Assembly: GCF_022369435.1 (NCBI RefSeq)
Contig: NZ_CP059597.1
Location: forward strand, 372,001 to 436,000
DNA length: 64,000 bases
DNA from: Campylobacter sp. RM10537
GTDB taxonomy: Bacteria; Campylobacterota; Campylobacteria; Campylobacterales; Campylobacteraceae
Direction of reading: 5' to 3'
Positions 18,901 to 29,476 of the stretch are shown here, one piece after another (position 1 is the stretch's first letter; the number at the start of each line of letters is the position of its first letter). Under the pieces are notes generated by a model. It was not told where the DNA came from. It was given only the letters and a program-made list of their open reading frames with translations, and made no database searches. The position numbers were made by a program, and so were the translations under genes.

Positions 18901-19085
18901 AAAATAATTTTAACAATGATTTTGAATTAAACTTTTCACATATAATTTTAAATTCACAAAAAAACTTAAAAAACAATAAATATTTTTTTTATTTTTTTAG
19001 GCTTGAAATACTATTTTATAGATATTTAGTAAGAAAATCACATTGTGAAAACTTTGTGAATAAAATATATTTATAAAAAAGTTAA
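18901..19085 (+). other. AT-rich intergenic stretch
   Basis: About 185 bases between the sigma-54 promoter and the end of msrA. I see long A and T runs but no open frame with a ribosome site, no clear RNA gene and no strong hairpin. Confidence 0.5.
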
Positions 19086-19589
19086 TTATATGAATTCGTT
19101 TTTTACAAATTGTAATTTTGGAGCAATAACAAATCGACAATATCCTTGATTGGGATTTTTTGTGAAATAATTTTGATGATAAGATTCCGCAGGATAGTAT
19201 TTGTTTAATTTATAAATTTGAGTGACTATTGGTGAAGAGTAATTGTTTTTTATCTTTTCAATAAATTTTTTAATTATAACTTCATCATTTTCGTTTTCAT
19301 AAAAAATTGCAGATCTATATTGAATTCCTACATCGGCGCCTTGTTTATCTAAAGAAGTAGGGTCATGAATTTTAAAAAAAATATCCAAAATTTTTATAAG
19401 AGAAATTTCTTTATCGTTGTAGTTTAATTTAATGACTTCAATATTACCATCGCCAGAACATACACTTTCGTAGGTTGGATTTTCGGCTCCACCCGTGTAT
19501 CCAACCTCACTATCTACAATCCCTTTAATTTTTTCAAATACAGCTTGTATGCACCAAAAACATCCACCACCTAAAATAATGCTTTTCAT
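19086..19589 (-). CDS. msrA: Peptide methionine-(S)-S-oxide reductase MsrA
   Basis: 167 residues, normal. The catalytic motif GGCFWC is at residues 8-13, followed by GYTGG and YESVCSGDG. It repairs oxidised methionine in proteins. The usual GHAE of the family reads GNIE here, a conservative variation. Last gene of the aspS-adk-ppa-msrA cluster, with about 30 bases after ppa. Confidence 0.95.
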   Translation of the reverse strand: MKSIILGGGCFWCIQAVFEKIKGIVDSEVGYTGGAENPTYESVCSGDGNIEVIKLNYNDKEISLIKILDIFFKIHDPTSLDKQGADVGIQYRSAIFYENENDEVIIKKFIEKIKNNYSSPIVTQIYKLNKYYPAESYHQNYFTKNPNQGYCRFVIAPKLQFVKNEFI

Positions 19590-19620
19590 ATTTTCCTTAA
19601 CAGCAAAAAAGACTAATGAC

Positions 19621-20139
19621 TTATTTGTAATTCTTACTTGCTTTTTCTAAAATTTCAATTGCAACATTTGTATCTTTGAAATCTTGTACTTTTACCCATT
19701 TATTTGGTTCAAGAATTTTATAGGTTTCAAAGAAATTTTTAATTTTATTTAAAGTTGCTTGAGGTAGATCGGTATAGGATTTGATATTATCGTATCTTGC
19801 ATCAATTTTTGAACTTGGGACAGCTAAAAGTTTTTCATCCATTCCGCTTTCATCTTCCATGATTAAAACACCGATTAAACGGCAAGGAATGACAGCCCCA
19901 GCTTGAATAGGATATTCATTTAAAACTAAAATATCAACAGGATCACCATCATCAGCTAAGGTATTTGCAATAAAACCATAATTTGCAGGATAAAACATTG
20001 CACTTGCCATTACACGATCAACCATAATAGCACCACTATCTTTATCAATTTCATATTTAATATTTGACCCATAAGGAATTTCAATTACGGCGTTAATTTT
20101 ATTTGGAATATCTCCAATTTTGATTTTGCTTAAATCCAT
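19621..20139 (-). CDS. ppa: Inorganic pyrophosphatase, family I
   Basis: 172 residues, standard for the soluble hexameric enzyme. The signature [11 protein letters not shown] near residue 65 carries the metal-binding aspartates, and [21 protein letters not shown] is a further conserved block. It drives biosynthesis by hydrolysing pyrophosphate. It follows adk by 15 bases. Confidence 0.97.
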   Translation of the reverse strand: MDLSKIKIGDIPNKINAVIEIPYGSNIKYEIDKDSGAIMVDRVMASAMFYPANYGFIANTLADDGDPVDILVLNEYPIQAGAVIPCRLIGVLIMEDESGMDEKLLAVPSSKIDARYDNIKSYTDLPQATLNKIKNFFETYKILEPNKWVKVQDFKDTNVAIEILEKASKNYK

Positions 20140-20154
20140 ATTTATTCTCCTTTT

Positions 20155-20730
20155 TTAAATACTTTGAATTTTTTTAATCAATTCTTTCATATCTGCAACA
20201 ATAGGTTCTATTGTGCGTTCTCCATCAATAATAAAATGAAGTTTTTTATTTTGATAAAATTTTTGAATTTCTTCTAATGGTTCTGTATAAACTTTCATTC
20301 TATTATAAAAAACTTCTTCATTATCATCAGCTCCACGATTTCTACCTAAAACTCTATCTTTGGCTACTTGTTCGCTTACGCGTACTTCAATCACGCCTTT
20401 AAGTTCTATTTCATTTTGAGAGCTTAAAACCTTATCAAATTCTGTCATTTGTTCAATACTTCTTGGATAACCATCGATAATGATTGTTTGAGTTGGTGCA
20501 TTTTTAAGTGCTGAGACTATAGTATTTATAACTACATCCAAAGGTACTAAATTTCCTTTAGAGATAAAACTATCAATTGTTTTTCCAAGCTCACTGCCGC
20601 TAGCAACCTCTTCTCTTAATAAATCACCTGTTGAATAATGAGTAATGTTAATATCTGATTGAGCTATAAGACTTGCATCTGTTGTTTTTCCACTCCCAGG
20701 TGCTCCTATGATTAAAAACAATTCTTTCAT
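20155..20730 (-). CDS. adk: Adenylate kinase
   Basis: 191 residues, the short-lid form. The P-loop is [11 protein letters not shown] near residue 8, the AMP-binding block is [11 protein letters not shown] near residue 32, and [13 protein letters not shown] near residue 80 is the second signature. It balances ATP, ADP and AMP. Its start overlaps the stop of aspS by four bases (ATGA), so expression is coupled. Confidence 0.97.
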   Translation of the reverse strand: MKELFLIIGAPGSGKTTDASLIAQSDINITHYSTGDLLREEVASGSELGKTIDSFISKGNLVPLDVVINTIVSALKNAPTQTIIIDGYPRSIEQMTEFDKVLSSQNEIELKGVIEVRVSEQVAKDRVLGRNRGADDNEEVFYNRMKVYTEPLEEIQKFYQNKKLHFIIDGERTIEPIVADMKELIKKIQSI

Positions 20731-22478
20731 TTTATATTCTCCCTTAATTTAATTCCTAATTCTCTTAAAGCTTCATTGTTTGGCTCTGATGGCGCATCTG
20801 TCATGAGACATTGTGCTCTTTGTGTTTTTGGAAAAGCAATAACTTCTCTTATACTTTTTGAACCAGTAACTAGCATGATAAGCCTATCTAATCCTATAGC
20901 AATGCCGCCATGAGGTGGAGCTCCAAAACTTAAAGCATCTAGCAAAAATCCAAATTTATTTTTTTGTTCACTTTCGTCAATATTTAATTTTTTGAAAACT
21001 TTTTGCTGAATATCATTTTTATGAATTCTAATACTTCCACCACCTAATTCCACACCATTTAAAACAACATCATAGGCAATGGAGTAAATTTCTTCAATAT
21101 CTTCTTCATCAATATTTTTTGGCATAGTAAAAGGATGATGCATAGCCGAATAAGTTCCATCGTCGTTTTGTTCAAACATAGGAAAATCAACAACCCATAA
21201 AAATTCCAATGCATCTGGATTGATTAATTTTAATTCTTCTGCAAGGAAAATTCTAAATCTTCCCATATAATCAAGAACAGTTTTTTTAGCTCCAGCACCG
21301 AAAAATACAACATCTCCAACTTCCAAATTGCAACGTTTGCTAAGTTCTTGTAAATCAGATTCATTAAAAAATTTGCAAAGTGGACCTTTAAGGCCATCTT
21401 CTTTAACTTGTATAAAGGCTAAGCCTTGTGCTCCAAATTTGCGAACAAATTCTTCAAATCTTTGCATTTGTCTTTTTGAAAAGATGGTGTCTCCTTGTGG
21501 AACACGTATAGCTTTAATGCGGTTTTTCTTTGTGTCTTTAGCAATATTTGAAAAAATTTCATTATTAGATTTGGCGAAGATATCAATTACATCTATAAAC
21601 TTAAGATCAAATCTTAAGTCGGGTTTATCACTTCCATAAAGTTCCATAGCTTCTTTATATTGCATAATCCTAAAAGGAGTTTTAATTTCTTTACCACAAG
21701 CTTTAAAAATATCTTTTAAAAAAGTTTCAGCAACTACCATAACATCTTTTTGTTCACAAAAACTCATTTCGACATCAATTTGGGTAAATTCTGGTTGACG
21801 ATCCGCTCTTAAGTCTTCATCTCTAAAGCATTTTGCGATTTGAAAATAACGATCAAAACCACTACACATTAGAAGTTGTTTAAATAACTGCGGACTTTGA
21901 GGTAAGGCGTAAAATTCACCTTGATGAACGCGAGAAGGAACAAGATAATCTCTTGCTCCTTCGGGTGTAGCTTTAGTTAAAATAGGGGTTTCAACTTCTA
22001 AAAATCCCATAGCAGCTAGGGAATTTCTAGCTGCTATACAAGCTTTTGAACGTAAAGAAAAATTTTCATAAAGCTTAGGATTTCTTAAATCTAAAAACCT
22101 ATATTTTAATCTTAATTCCTCATTAACACTTTCATCAGCAATTGCAAAAGGAGGAACTGCACTTTCGTTTTCTATAATAAGTTTACTAACCACAACTTCA
22201 ATTTCACCAGTTTTTAATTTATTATTAGCAAGTCCTTCTACACGAGGACGAATTTTTCCTTCAGCAATAAGAACAAATTCATTTCTAGCACGCGAAGCAA
22301 TTTCATGAGATTCTTTGCTATCATTTGGATCGCAAACAAGTTGTATAATACCACTACGGTCTCTTAAGTCTATAAAAATGACTCCTCCATGATCGCGGTA
22401 GCTATTGACCCAACCACAGAGTCTAACTGTTTCTCCAACATTGGAAATTCCTAAGTCTGTATTATAATGACTACGCAA
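20727..22478 (-). CDS. aspS: Aspartyl-tRNA synthetase
   Basis: 583 residues, bacterial-type class II synthetase. OB-fold anticodon domain at the start ([26 protein letters not shown]), class II motif 2 [18 protein letters not shown] near residue 214, the GAD insertion in the middle, and motif 3 [15 protein letters not shown] near residue 527. Epsilonproteobacteria generally lack AsnRS and use a non-discriminating AspRS with GatCAB; that is family knowledge, not shown by this window. First gene of its operon, divergent from nadK. Confidence 0.97.
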   Translation of the reverse strand: MRSHYNTDLGISNVGETVRLCGWVNSYRDHGGVIFIDLRDRSGIIQLVCDPNDSKESHEIASRARNEFVLIAEGKIRPRVEGLANNKLKTGEIEVVVSKLIIENESAVPPFAIADESVNEELRLKYRFLDLRNPKLYENFSLRSKACIAARNSLAAMGFLEVETPILTKATPEGARDYLVPSRVHQGEFYALPQSPQLFKQLLMCSGFDRYFQIAKCFRDEDLRADRQPEFTQIDVEMSFCEQKDVMVVAETFLKDIFKACGKEIKTPFRIMQYKEAMELYGSDKPDLRFDLKFIDVIDIFAKSNNEIFSNIAKDTKKNRIKAIRVPQGDTIFSKRQMQRFEEFVRKFGAQGLAFIQVKEDGLKGPLCKFFNESDLQELSKRCNLEVGDVVFFGAGAKKTVLDYMGRFRIFLAEELKLINPDALEFLWVVDFPMFEQNDDGTYSAMHHPFTMPKNIDEEDIEEIYSIAYDVVLNGVELGGGSIRIHKNDIQQKVFKKLNIDESEQKNKFGFLLDALSFGAPPHGGIAIGLDRLIMLVTGSKSIREVIAFPKTQRAQCLMTDAPSEPNNEALRELGIKLRENIK

Positions 22479-22551
22479 TTTTTTTCCTTGAAATTAAAAT
22501 AATTATTTTAAAATTATAGTATTTTTATTCTTTTGCTTAGCTAAGTTTTGT

Positions 22552-22557
22552 TATAAT
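22552..22557 (+). promoter_or_regulatory. -10 element of nadK, predicting a leaderless mRNA
   Basis: TATAAT in TTTTGTTATAATTTTTTT ends only six bases before the ATG at 22564. Transcription would begin at or within a base or two of the start codon, and no ribosome-binding site is present. Confidence 0.6.
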
Positions 22558-22563
22558 TTTTTT

Positions 22564-23421
22564 ATGCAGAATAAAATAGATTATAAAAATATTAAGAAAG
22601 TAGGACTTGTTGTTCGTTTTAATTCGAATTTTGATGAGGAAATATCTACTTTAGAAAACATTTTAAAGAAATATAATGTTGAACTTTTGTTTTTAAAAAA
22701 CTTTAAAAAGCCAAATTTATCACATTATGATATTGATGATTTATTTAAAATTTCAGATTTTATTATTTCTTTAGGTGGAGATGGGACATTAATTTCTGTA
22801 TGTCGTAAAGCTTGGGAATATGATCGAGCCGTTTTGGGAATTCATGCTGGACATTTGGGTTTTTTAACAGATTTTAAAATGGATCAAGCAGAAGATTTTT
22901 TTCAATCTTTTTTTTGCGGTCATTTTAAAACAGAAAATCCCTTTTTACTTAGTGTTCATTTAAAGCAAAAGAATGGCCAAAAAATGAAAGATTATGCTTT
23001 TAATGATATTATAATAAAAAGAGAAGATCAAACCTCTATGGCATATATTGAGGTGTATCATCAGGATAAAAAATTTAATGAATATTTCGGAGATGGATTA
23101 ATTGTTTCTACTCCTGCTGGATCAACTGCTTATAATTTAAGCGCTAATGGTCCTATAGTTTATACTTTAGCTCAAGCATTTATTCTTACTCCAATTTGTT
23201 CTCATTCTTTAACACAAAGACCTATAGTTTTGCCTAAGGGGTTTGAATTAGAAATTAGAGCCAAGGGATGCATGTTTTCTATAGATGGACAAAAAAATTA
23301 CAAAATGGATGATTTTAAAAGTATTAAAGTAGGTTTAAGTCACAAGAGTGTTACTTTAATTCGTCCAGAGAATCGAGATTATTTTCAAATTCTAAAAGAA
23401 AAATTAAATTGGGGAAGTTGA
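22564..23421 (+). CDS. nadK: NAD kinase
   Basis: 285 residues, normal. The signature [13 protein letters not shown] near residue 70 binds ATP/NAD, and [16 protein letters not shown] near residue 180 is the second conserved block. It makes NADP from NAD. The stop codon overlaps the start of recN (TGATG). The ATG has no Shine-Dalgarno sequence, consistent with leaderless translation. Confidence 0.96.
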   Translation: MQNKIDYKNIKKVGLVVRFNSNFDEEISTLENILKKYNVELLFLKNFKKPNLSHYDIDDLFKISDFIISLGGDGTLISVCRKAWEYDRAVLGIHAGHLGFLTDFKMDQAEDFFQSFFCGHFKTENPFLLSVHLKQKNGQKMKDYAFNDIIIKREDQTSMAYIEVYHQDKKFNEYFGDGLIVSTPAGSTAYNLSANGPIVYTLAQAFILTPICSHSLTQRPIVLPKGFELEIRAKGCMFSIDGQKNYKMDDFKSIKVGLSHKSVTLIRPENRDYFQILKEKLNWGS

Positions 23422-24944
23422 TGATTAATAGAATTTTTATAAAAGAAAATCTAGGTTTTAAAGAAGCTAAGCTTGAAATTTCAAAAGGACTTACTGTTTT
23501 TACTGGACTTAGTGGAGCTGGAAAATCAATATTATTTAAAGGAATTTTATCTGCTTTTGCTATAAGCGATAGCGAAGCAAGAATTGTAGAATTAGGGCTT
23601 GATGATAAATTGAATTTGGAAGAATATGGAATAGAAAGCGAAGAAGAAAATGTTTTTAAGCTTTTAAAAGAAAAAAATACAAAATACTTTATTAATAATC
23701 AAAGCATTGCTAAAAAAAGTTTGCAAAATTTAAGTAAAAGTTTTATTAAATATCTTAGCGCTAAGGAAAATAATGAATTTAGTAATGAAAAATTTTTAAG
23801 AATTTTAGATGCTTTGGAGATACAAAATAATCCCCAATTTGAAAATTTCTTAAGTGAATTTAAAGAAGATTTTAATAATTATACTCGATTATCTGAAGAA
23901 TTAAATCAAATTTTAGATGAAGAAAGAAAAATCGAAGAATTAAAAGAAGTGGCTAAAATTCAAATTGAAAAGATTCAAAGTATCAATCCAAAAATAGGGG
24001 AATATGAGGAATTATTAATACTTAAGAAAAAACTTTCTAAAAAAGATAAATTAGATGAAGCTTGGCAAAAAGCTAGTGTAATTTTTGATTTAGAAAAAAT
24101 TGTAATTGATGCTTTAAATTTAAGTGAGAAAGATCCAACTTTTTTTAGCGAATGTTTAAATGAATTACGTTTGATTTTAGAGAGTCAAAAAATAGAAGAT
24201 TTTGATTTTGATATTGAAAAAATACTTGATAGGATAGAAAATTTATCTTTTTTAATGAAACGTTACGGGAGTATCGAAAATGCATTAGAAATTTTAAAGC
24301 AAAAAAAACAAGAGCTTGAACATTATGAGAATTTAAGTTTTGAGAAAAAAGAACTTGAGAAAAAATTTGAAAAAGCAAAAGACAAACTAGAAAAAAGTAC
24401 AAAAATTTTAACTCAAACAAGGATAAATAACTTAGAAAAATTACAAAATTGTTTGAATGAGTATTTAAAAAATCTTTATATGAAAGATGCTATTTTAAGT
24501 TTAGATGAAAGCGAAGTAATATCCTCCATGGGTAAAGATGAGATTAATTTAAATATTAACTTTGCTAATTTAAAAAATTTAAGCTCCGGAGAGCTTAATC
24601 GTTTAAGACTTGCATTTATAGCAACAGAATGTAAAATTTTAGGTCAAGGTAGCGGGATATTGTTTTTAGATGAAATTGATGCCAACTTAAGCGGCAAAGA
24701 AGCGATGAGTATTGCTATGGTTTTAGACGAACTTTCAAATTTTTATCAAATTTTTGCTATTTCGCACTTGCCTCAACTTTCTTCTAGGGCACACAATCAT
24801 TTCTTGGTTGAAAAAAAAGGTGATGAAAGCTTTGTAAAAAAGTTAAACCAAGAAGAGAGGATTAAAGAACTTGCTAGAATGGTAAGCGGAGAAAAGATTA
24901 ATGAAGAGGCTATAGAATTTGCTAAAACTTTGTTTAAATCTTAA
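23421..24944 (+). CDS. recN: DNA repair protein RecN
   Basis: About 507 residues, somewhat shorter than the E. coli protein (553). SMC-like architecture: Walker [11 protein letters not shown] near residue 30, long Glu/Lys-rich coiled coils with a central hinge, then the signature [13 protein letters not shown] near residue 385 and Walker [15 protein letters not shown] near 412. It helps double-strand break repair. The coiled-coil arms are reduced, accounting for the length. Start chosen at the ATG overlapping the nadK stop. Confidence 0.92.
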   Translation: MINRIFIKENLGFKEAKLEISKGLTVFTGLSGAGKSILFKGILSAFAISDSEARIVELGLDDKLNLEEYGIESEEENVFKLLKEKNTKYFINNQSIAKKSLQNLSKSFIKYLSAKENNEFSNEKFLRILDALEIQNNPQFENFLSEFKEDFNNYTRLSEELNQILDEERKIEELKEVAKIQIEKIQSINPKIGEYEELLILKKKLSKKDKLDEAWQKASVIFDLEKIVIDALNLSEKDPTFFSECLNELRLILESQKIEDFDFDIEKILDRIENLSFLMKRYGSIENALEILKQKKQELEHYENLSFEKKELEKKFEKAKDKLEKSTKILTQTRINNLEKLQNCLNEYLKNLYMKDAILSLDESEVISSMGKDEINLNINFANLKNLSSGELNRLRLAFIATECKILGQGSGILFLDEIDANLSGKEAMSIAMVLDELSNFYQIFAISHLPQLSSRAHNHFLVEKKGDESFVKKLNQEERIKELARMVSGEKINEEAIEFAKTLFKS

Positions 24945-24967
24945 GCGGATTTTTCATTTAAACATGT

Positions 24968-24973
24968 TATAAT
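24968..24973 (+). promoter_or_regulatory. Extended -10 promoter of the cbrR envelope operon
   Basis: TATAAT preceded by TG one base upstream (ATGTTATAATTT), about 50 bases before the cbrR ATG, with AAGG at 25008-25011. It is the clearest vegetative promoter ahead of the block of overlapping genes reaching 33300. Confidence 0.65.
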
Positions 24974-25023
24974 TTTATTCTTACATTAGAATTAGCTTTT
25001 AATTTTTAAGGTGTGTTAAATTT

Positions 25024-26268
25024 ATGAATAAAAAAATTTTAATTGTTGATCATAATAAAATGCTTGGAAAACTTTTGGCTAAAAAAATTCAATCAACTTT
25101 AAATTACGAAGTTGATATAGTTTTTAGTTATACAGAAGCAAAAGAATTATCTGTTAATAATTATTTTTTAGTTTTTGCAGAATTATATTTACCCGATGCT
25201 CCAAATGGAGAGGTAGTTGAGTTTCTTTTAGAGAAAAAATTACCCGTGATTGTTTTAACTGCCAATAATGATAAAGAAGTAAGAGATGATTTTTTAAAAA
25301 AAGATATATTAGGTTATATTTTTAAAGAAAGTAGTACTTGTATCGATGATATTATAAATTCAATATCCAAGTTAGAACACTATTCTGGAATTAAAATCAT
25401 TTTAGCTTTAAGTAAACTTCCTGAGCGTAATGAGATTAAAAAAATTCTTACGCAAAGACGTTTTAATGTTTTGGCTGCTGCCCATGGAGAAGAGGCTATG
25501 AGTTATTTAAATGATAATGATGATATACGCCTTATTATTGCCGATGTTAATATGCCAGTCATTAGTGGAAGCGAACTTTTGGATGAAGTTAGAACTCGTT
25601 TTAGTGAAGAAGAGCTAGGAGTGATACTTTTAGGTGATAAAAATGATACTTTAGAGGCTGATTTATTTAAAAATGGCGCTAATGAGTATTTGATAAAACC
25701 GATTAAAAGAGATAGTTTTAATTCTCGATTAGATCGATGTTTAACTTATATGGAAAATATGAAATTTTTAAATACTTATAATAATCTTGATCCTATTTCA
25801 GGTGTGAAAAACTATGAAGCCTTAATGGATGATATTGAGTTATATTTTAATGAAATTATGACTAAAGAAGAAGATTTTGCTTTGGCTTTTTTAAATATTG
25901 ATGACTTAAGATCTGTAAATGAAAGATATGGTTTTGATGTAGGTAATGAGGTTATTAAAATTTGTGCCAATGAAATTGTAAATGAGATCAAAGGTAGGGA
26001 CATAGTAGGAAGATTTAGTCCTGAAAAATTTTGCATTTTATTAAAAAATATTTCTCATGAAAAAGCTGTTAAAATTTTATCTCGTATTCGTGTTAATATC
26101 AAAAAAGTTGGAGTTTTAATTAATTTAGATGAAGTATTTTTTACCGCTTCTATTGGAGTGGCTTTTGGTAAAAACAAAGATAAATTTGATCACTTGAGCA
26201 AGCAAGCATCTAATGCCCTTGAGCAAGCAAAAATTAATGGAAAAGATCGAGTGGAAGTATGTTCTTAG
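25024..26268 (+). CDS. cbrR: CbrR-type response regulator: two receivers and a degenerate GGDEF
   Basis: 414 residues, PleD-like layout. Receiver 1 (1-120) begins KILIVDHNK, but the phosphoacceptor position reads AELYLPD, with Glu where Asp is expected. Receiver 2 (about 125-240) has a normal IADVNMP Asp and LIKP Lys. The GGDEF domain (about 255-414) has FSPEKF in place of GGDEF, so cyclase activity is unlikely. In C. jejuni this protein (CbrR) is needed for resistance to bile salt. It starts the envelope operon and overlaps tatD by 10 bases. Confidence 0.9.
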   Translation: MNKKILIVDHNKMLGKLLAKKIQSTLNYEVDIVFSYTEAKELSVNNYFLVFAELYLPDAPNGEVVEFLLEKKLPVIVLTANNDKEVRDDFLKKDILGYIFKESSTCIDDIINSISKLEHYSGIKIILALSKLPERNEIKKILTQRRFNVLAAAHGEEAMSYLNDNDDIRLIIADVNMPVISGSELLDEVRTRFSEEELGVILLGDKNDTLEADLFKNGANEYLIKPIKRDSFNSRLDRCLTYMENMKFLNTYNNLDPISGVKNYEALMDDIELYFNEIMTKEEDFALAFLNIDDLRSVNERYGFDVGNEVIKICANEIVNEIKGRDIVGRFSPEKFCILLKNISHEKAVKILSRIRVNIKKVGVLINLDEVFFTASIGVAFGKNKDKFDHLSKQASNALEQAKINGKDRVEVCS

Positions 26269-27077
26269 AACTTGAATTTAAAGATAATTTAAAAATAATC
26301 GATACCCATTGTCATATTGATAGCGATGTTTTTAAGGAGGATTTGGATGCACTTTTAAAACATTCTTTTAACAATGGAATTGAAAAAATAATCATACCTG
26401 GTGCACACATTAAAGATTTGCCTTATGCTGCAGAGCTATCAAAAAAATATGATAGAGTATATTTTGCAGCTGGAATACATCCTTATGAAATTGATAATTT
26501 TGATGAAAATATTTTAAGACAATATTTAAAACAAGAAAAATGCATAGCTGTGGGTGAGTGTGGGTTGGATTATTTTCGTTTTCAAAGTGATGATTTAAAA
26601 GAGATAGAGTATCAAAAAAATCTTCAAAAACATTTTTTTAAAATTCAACTTGAATTGGCAAAAGAATTTAAAAAACCTGTAATTATTCATTCACGAGAAG
26701 CTAATAATGATACCTACGAAATTTTACATCAATATTCCAAAGAACTTGTTGGAGGGGTTTTGCATTGTTTTAATGCAAGTGAACATTTACTTCGTCTTAG
26801 TAACGAGGGTTTTTATTTTGGAATAGGTGGAATTTTAACGTTTAAAAATGCTAAAAAATTAGTAGAGATTTTACCTAGAATTCCAAAGGATAAATTGCTT
26901 ATTGAAACTGATGCACCTTATTTAACCCCAGAGCCTTATCGTGGAAAAAGGAATGAACCTTTATTAACTCAATTGGTAGCCAATAAAATGAGTGAAATTC
27001 TAAATTTATCAAGAGAAGAGCTTTTGAAAATTTGTTTAGATAATTCCAAAAAATTATTTTTTCAAGGGGCTTTATGA
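26259..27077 (+). CDS. tatD: TatD family metal-dependent DNase
   Basis: 272 residues, usual size. Metal ligands are visible in IIDTHCHID near residue 13, AVGECGLDYFR near 100, VIIHSREAN near 140, GGVLHCFNAS near 160 and LIETDAPYLTPEP near 215. TatD-type enzymes are TIM-barrel 3'-5' nucleases. The gene overlaps both neighbours. Confidence 0.95.
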   Translation: MFLELEFKDNLKIIDTHCHIDSDVFKEDLDALLKHSFNNGIEKIIIPGAHIKDLPYAAELSKKYDRVYFAAGIHPYEIDNFDENILRQYLKQEKCIAVGECGLDYFRFQSDDLKEIEYQKNLQKHFFKIQLELAKEFKKPVIIHSREANNDTYEILHQYSKELVGGVLHCFNASEHLLRLSNEGFYFGIGGILTFKNAKKLVEILPRIPKDKLLIETDAPYLTPEPYRGKRNEPLLTQLVANKMSEILNLSREELLKICLDNSKKLFFQGAL

Positions 27078-28207
27078 GAAAAATATTATTATTGCTGTCT
27101 TTTAATTTTCTTTTTGCGCAAATTAATACTCCCGAATTTTACGAAAGACAAATAAAAATTTTAAGAGATTTAGATATTGAATCAAATTTTATTAGTAATT
27201 TAGTTTTTGTTCAAAGCCAGCAAGATATAAAATCAAAACATACTAAAACTTTAATCGATGGGATACAAAATTTTTCTAAAATAACGCCTATGATCCGAAA
27301 AATATTATCCGAACAGGAAGTTCCTGAAGAAATTTTATACCTAGCTATGGTTGAATCCGGCTTAAAAGTTAATAGTGTTTCTAATGCTAAAGCTGTTGGG
27401 ATTTGGCAGTTTATGAAGCCTACAGCTAAAAATTTAGGACTTAGGGTGGATGCTTATGTTGATGAAAGACGAGATCCGGTCAAGTCAACTTATGCCGCAA
27501 TTGATTATTTAAAGAGAATGAAAGCAGAGTTTGGTAAGTGGTATTTGGCTATTTTAGCTTATAATTGTGGAAATGGAAAATTGCATCAAGCTATTGAAGA
27601 AGCTGGGAGTGATGATTTAAATGTTTTGCTTGATTCAAATAAGAAATATCTTTCTTTAGAAACTAGAAATTTTTTGCGTAAAATTTTAACACTTTCATTT
27701 TTGGCAAATGATAGAGATTTTTTATTAACCAAAGATGCATCTTTAGTTAATTATACTTTAAGTAATGATTTTATTAAGGTGGATGCTCCATCTTCGGTTT
27801 CTTTAAAAGATATAGCTAAAAATTTAAATATAAGTTTTGCTACTTTTAAAAAGTATAACCCTCATTTTAAACATAATTTTACACCTCCGGGAAAAGGTTA
27901 TTATATGTATATTCCTTTAAATAAAGTAGCTTTTTTTGATAAACATTTTAAAGAAAATAAACTTGCAAAAGTTGATACAACTATACCTATGACTAAAGTT
28001 TATATTGTAAAAGCAGGTGATTCTTTATATAAAATAGCTAAAAATCATCGTGTGAGTGTAGATAGTATTAAAGAATTAAACCGTATTTATAAAAATCGTT
28101 TAAGTATCAATCAAAAAATTATAATACCAATAAAGGAGAATAAAAATGCAAATATTAAAACAGCTCAAAGCGACTCTAAAAATTATTCCAATTTTATCCA
28201 TAATTAG
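27074..28207 (+). CDS. Membrane-bound lytic transglycosylase, MltD-like with LysM
   Basis: 377 residues with a signal peptide (RKILLLLSFNFLFAQ). The SLT domain is at about 75-210 with catalytic Glu in LAMVESGL and the following AVGIWQFMKPTA and ILAYNCGNG blocks. A weak LysM-like stretch lies near 240-285, and a clear LysM (VYIVKAGDSLYKIAKNHRVS) near 315-358 binds glycan. It cleaves peptidoglycan in the periplasm. Its last 62 bases overlap rlpA. Confidence 0.93.
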   Translation: MRKILLLLSFNFLFAQINTPEFYERQIKILRDLDIESNFISNLVFVQSQQDIKSKHTKTLIDGIQNFSKITPMIRKILSEQEVPEEILYLAMVESGLKVNSVSNAKAVGIWQFMKPTAKNLGLRVDAYVDERRDPVKSTYAAIDYLKRMKAEFGKWYLAILAYNCGNGKLHQAIEEAGSDDLNVLLDSNKKYLSLETRNFLRKILTLSFLANDRDFLLTKDASLVNYTLSNDFIKVDAPSSVSLKDIAKNLNISFATFKKYNPHFKHNFTPPGKGYYMYIPLNKVAFFDKHFKENKLAKVDTTIPMTKVYIVKAGDSLYKIAKNHRVSVDSIKELNRIYKNRLSINQKIIIPIKENKNANIKTAQSDSKNYSNFIHN

Positions 28208-28985
28208 TGTTTTTACAGGTTGTGGAATAGGAAATTTACTTTCAGAATCAAGCGGTAGTGCTCAGGTTTATTATCCAAGTAACGATTTTAAAAGTAATCC
28301 TAGCTCTTCAGGAGGAAAAGGCACTATGAAGCCTTATACCATAAATGGAAAAACTTATTATCCAACTGTAGTATCTGTTGGAGAAACTGCTGATGGTATT
28401 GCTAGTTGGTATGGGCCAGGTTTTCATGGTAAAAAAACTTCAAATGGTGAAATTTATGATCAAAATGCATTTACGGCAGCTCATAAGACTTTACCTATGA
28501 ATACAATTTTAAAAGTTACAAATTTAAATAATAATCGTCAAGTTACTGTTCGTATAAATGATCGTGGTCCTTTTGTAAATAATCGTATTATTGATTTGTC
28601 TAATGCGGCCGCAAAGCAAATTGATATGATACATAGCGGAACGGCACCTGTTAGACTTGAAGTTATAGGATTTGGTTCTTCTAATTCTGGTAATAATATT
28701 GTTCATTCTAATATAAATTATGGAAATGGCGGAGAAATTTCAGGTAATGGCCAAATTTATGAAGGTGGAAATTTTATGGTTCAAATTGGTGCATTTAAAA
28801 ATCCAGAAGGAGCAAGAACTATAGCCTCAAGATATAAAACTTATAGAACTTATTCTTCTACTATACGTACAAGCGCAGTAGATGGTTTAAACCGAGTTTT
28901 TTTAACTGGGTTTAGAAGTGAAGAGGAAGCACGTGATTTTGCTGCAAGTGGAGCATTTGCCGGAGCTTTTATAGTAAGAGAATAA
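28146..28985 (+). CDS. rlpA: RlpA septal ring lytic transglycosylase lipoprotein
   Basis: 279 residues with AAGGAG before the ATG. A lipobox VFTGC near residue 26 predicts an outer-membrane lipoprotein. The double-psi beta-barrel (GIASWYGPGFHGKKTSNGE near residue 85, INDRGPF near 140) is the enzyme domain, and a C-terminal SPOR domain (FMVQIGAFKNPEGA near residue 211) targets denuded septal glycan. Overlap with the mltD-like gene suggests the two glycan hydrolases are made together. Confidence 0.94.
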   Translation: MQILKQLKATLKIIPILSIISVFTGCGIGNLLSESSGSAQVYYPSNDFKSNPSSSGGKGTMKPYTINGKTYYPTVVSVGETADGIASWYGPGFHGKKTSNGEIYDQNAFTAAHKTLPMNTILKVTNLNNNRQVTVRINDRGPFVNNRIIDLSNAAAKQIDMIHSGTAPVRLEVIGFGSSNSGNNIVHSNINYGNGGEISGNGQIYEGGNFMVQIGAFKNPEGARTIASRYKTYRTYSSTIRTSAVDGLNRVFLTGFRSEEEARDFAASGAFAGAFIVRE

Positions 28986-28987
28986 AA

Positions 28988-29476
28988 ATGATAGAATTAA
29001 TTTTTTTAGATGTAGATGGTTGTTTAACAGATGGAAAAATCATCTATACTTCAGAAGGTAATTTTATCAAAGAATTTAATGTTAAAGATGGTGCGGCGAT
29101 TGAGGCTTGGTTAAGACTTGGCAAAAAAATCGCTATTATTACAGGTAGAAATTGCCCTTGTGTGGATAAAAGATCTAAAGATTTAAAAATAGATCTTTTA
29201 TTTCAAGGAGTTAAAGATAAATTAACTTGTGCTAAAACAATTTTACAAAAATTAAATCTCGATTTTTCTCAGTGTGCAGCTATAGGGGATTATTTTAATG
29301 ATAAAAATCTTCTTGAAAATGTAGGGTTGAGTTTTAAACCAAAAGATGCTCATAAGGATTTAAAAGTTGATATAGTTTTAGAGCATAAAGGTGGAGAGGC
29401 TGCTGTAGCAGAAATGATAGAATATATTGTGAAAGAGAATAATATGCAACAAGATTGGAATAAGATTTGGCTATAA
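28988..29476 (+). CDS. kdsC: KDO 8-phosphate phosphatase
   Basis: 162 residues, HAD-type C0 phosphatase of normal length. The nucleophile motif LDVDGCLTDGKI is at residues 6-17, AIITGR near 50 and GDYFNDKNLL near 98. It releases KDO for lipooligosaccharide synthesis. It begins two bases after rlpA and overlaps lptC. Confidence 0.95.
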   Translation: MIELIFLDVDGCLTDGKIIYTSEGNFIKEFNVKDGAAIEAWLRLGKKIAIITGRNCPCVDKRSKDLKIDLLFQGVKDKLTCAKTILQKLNLDFSQCAAIGDYFNDKNLLENVGLSFKPKDAHKDLKVDIVLEHKGGEAAVAEMIEYIVKENNMQQDWNKIWL

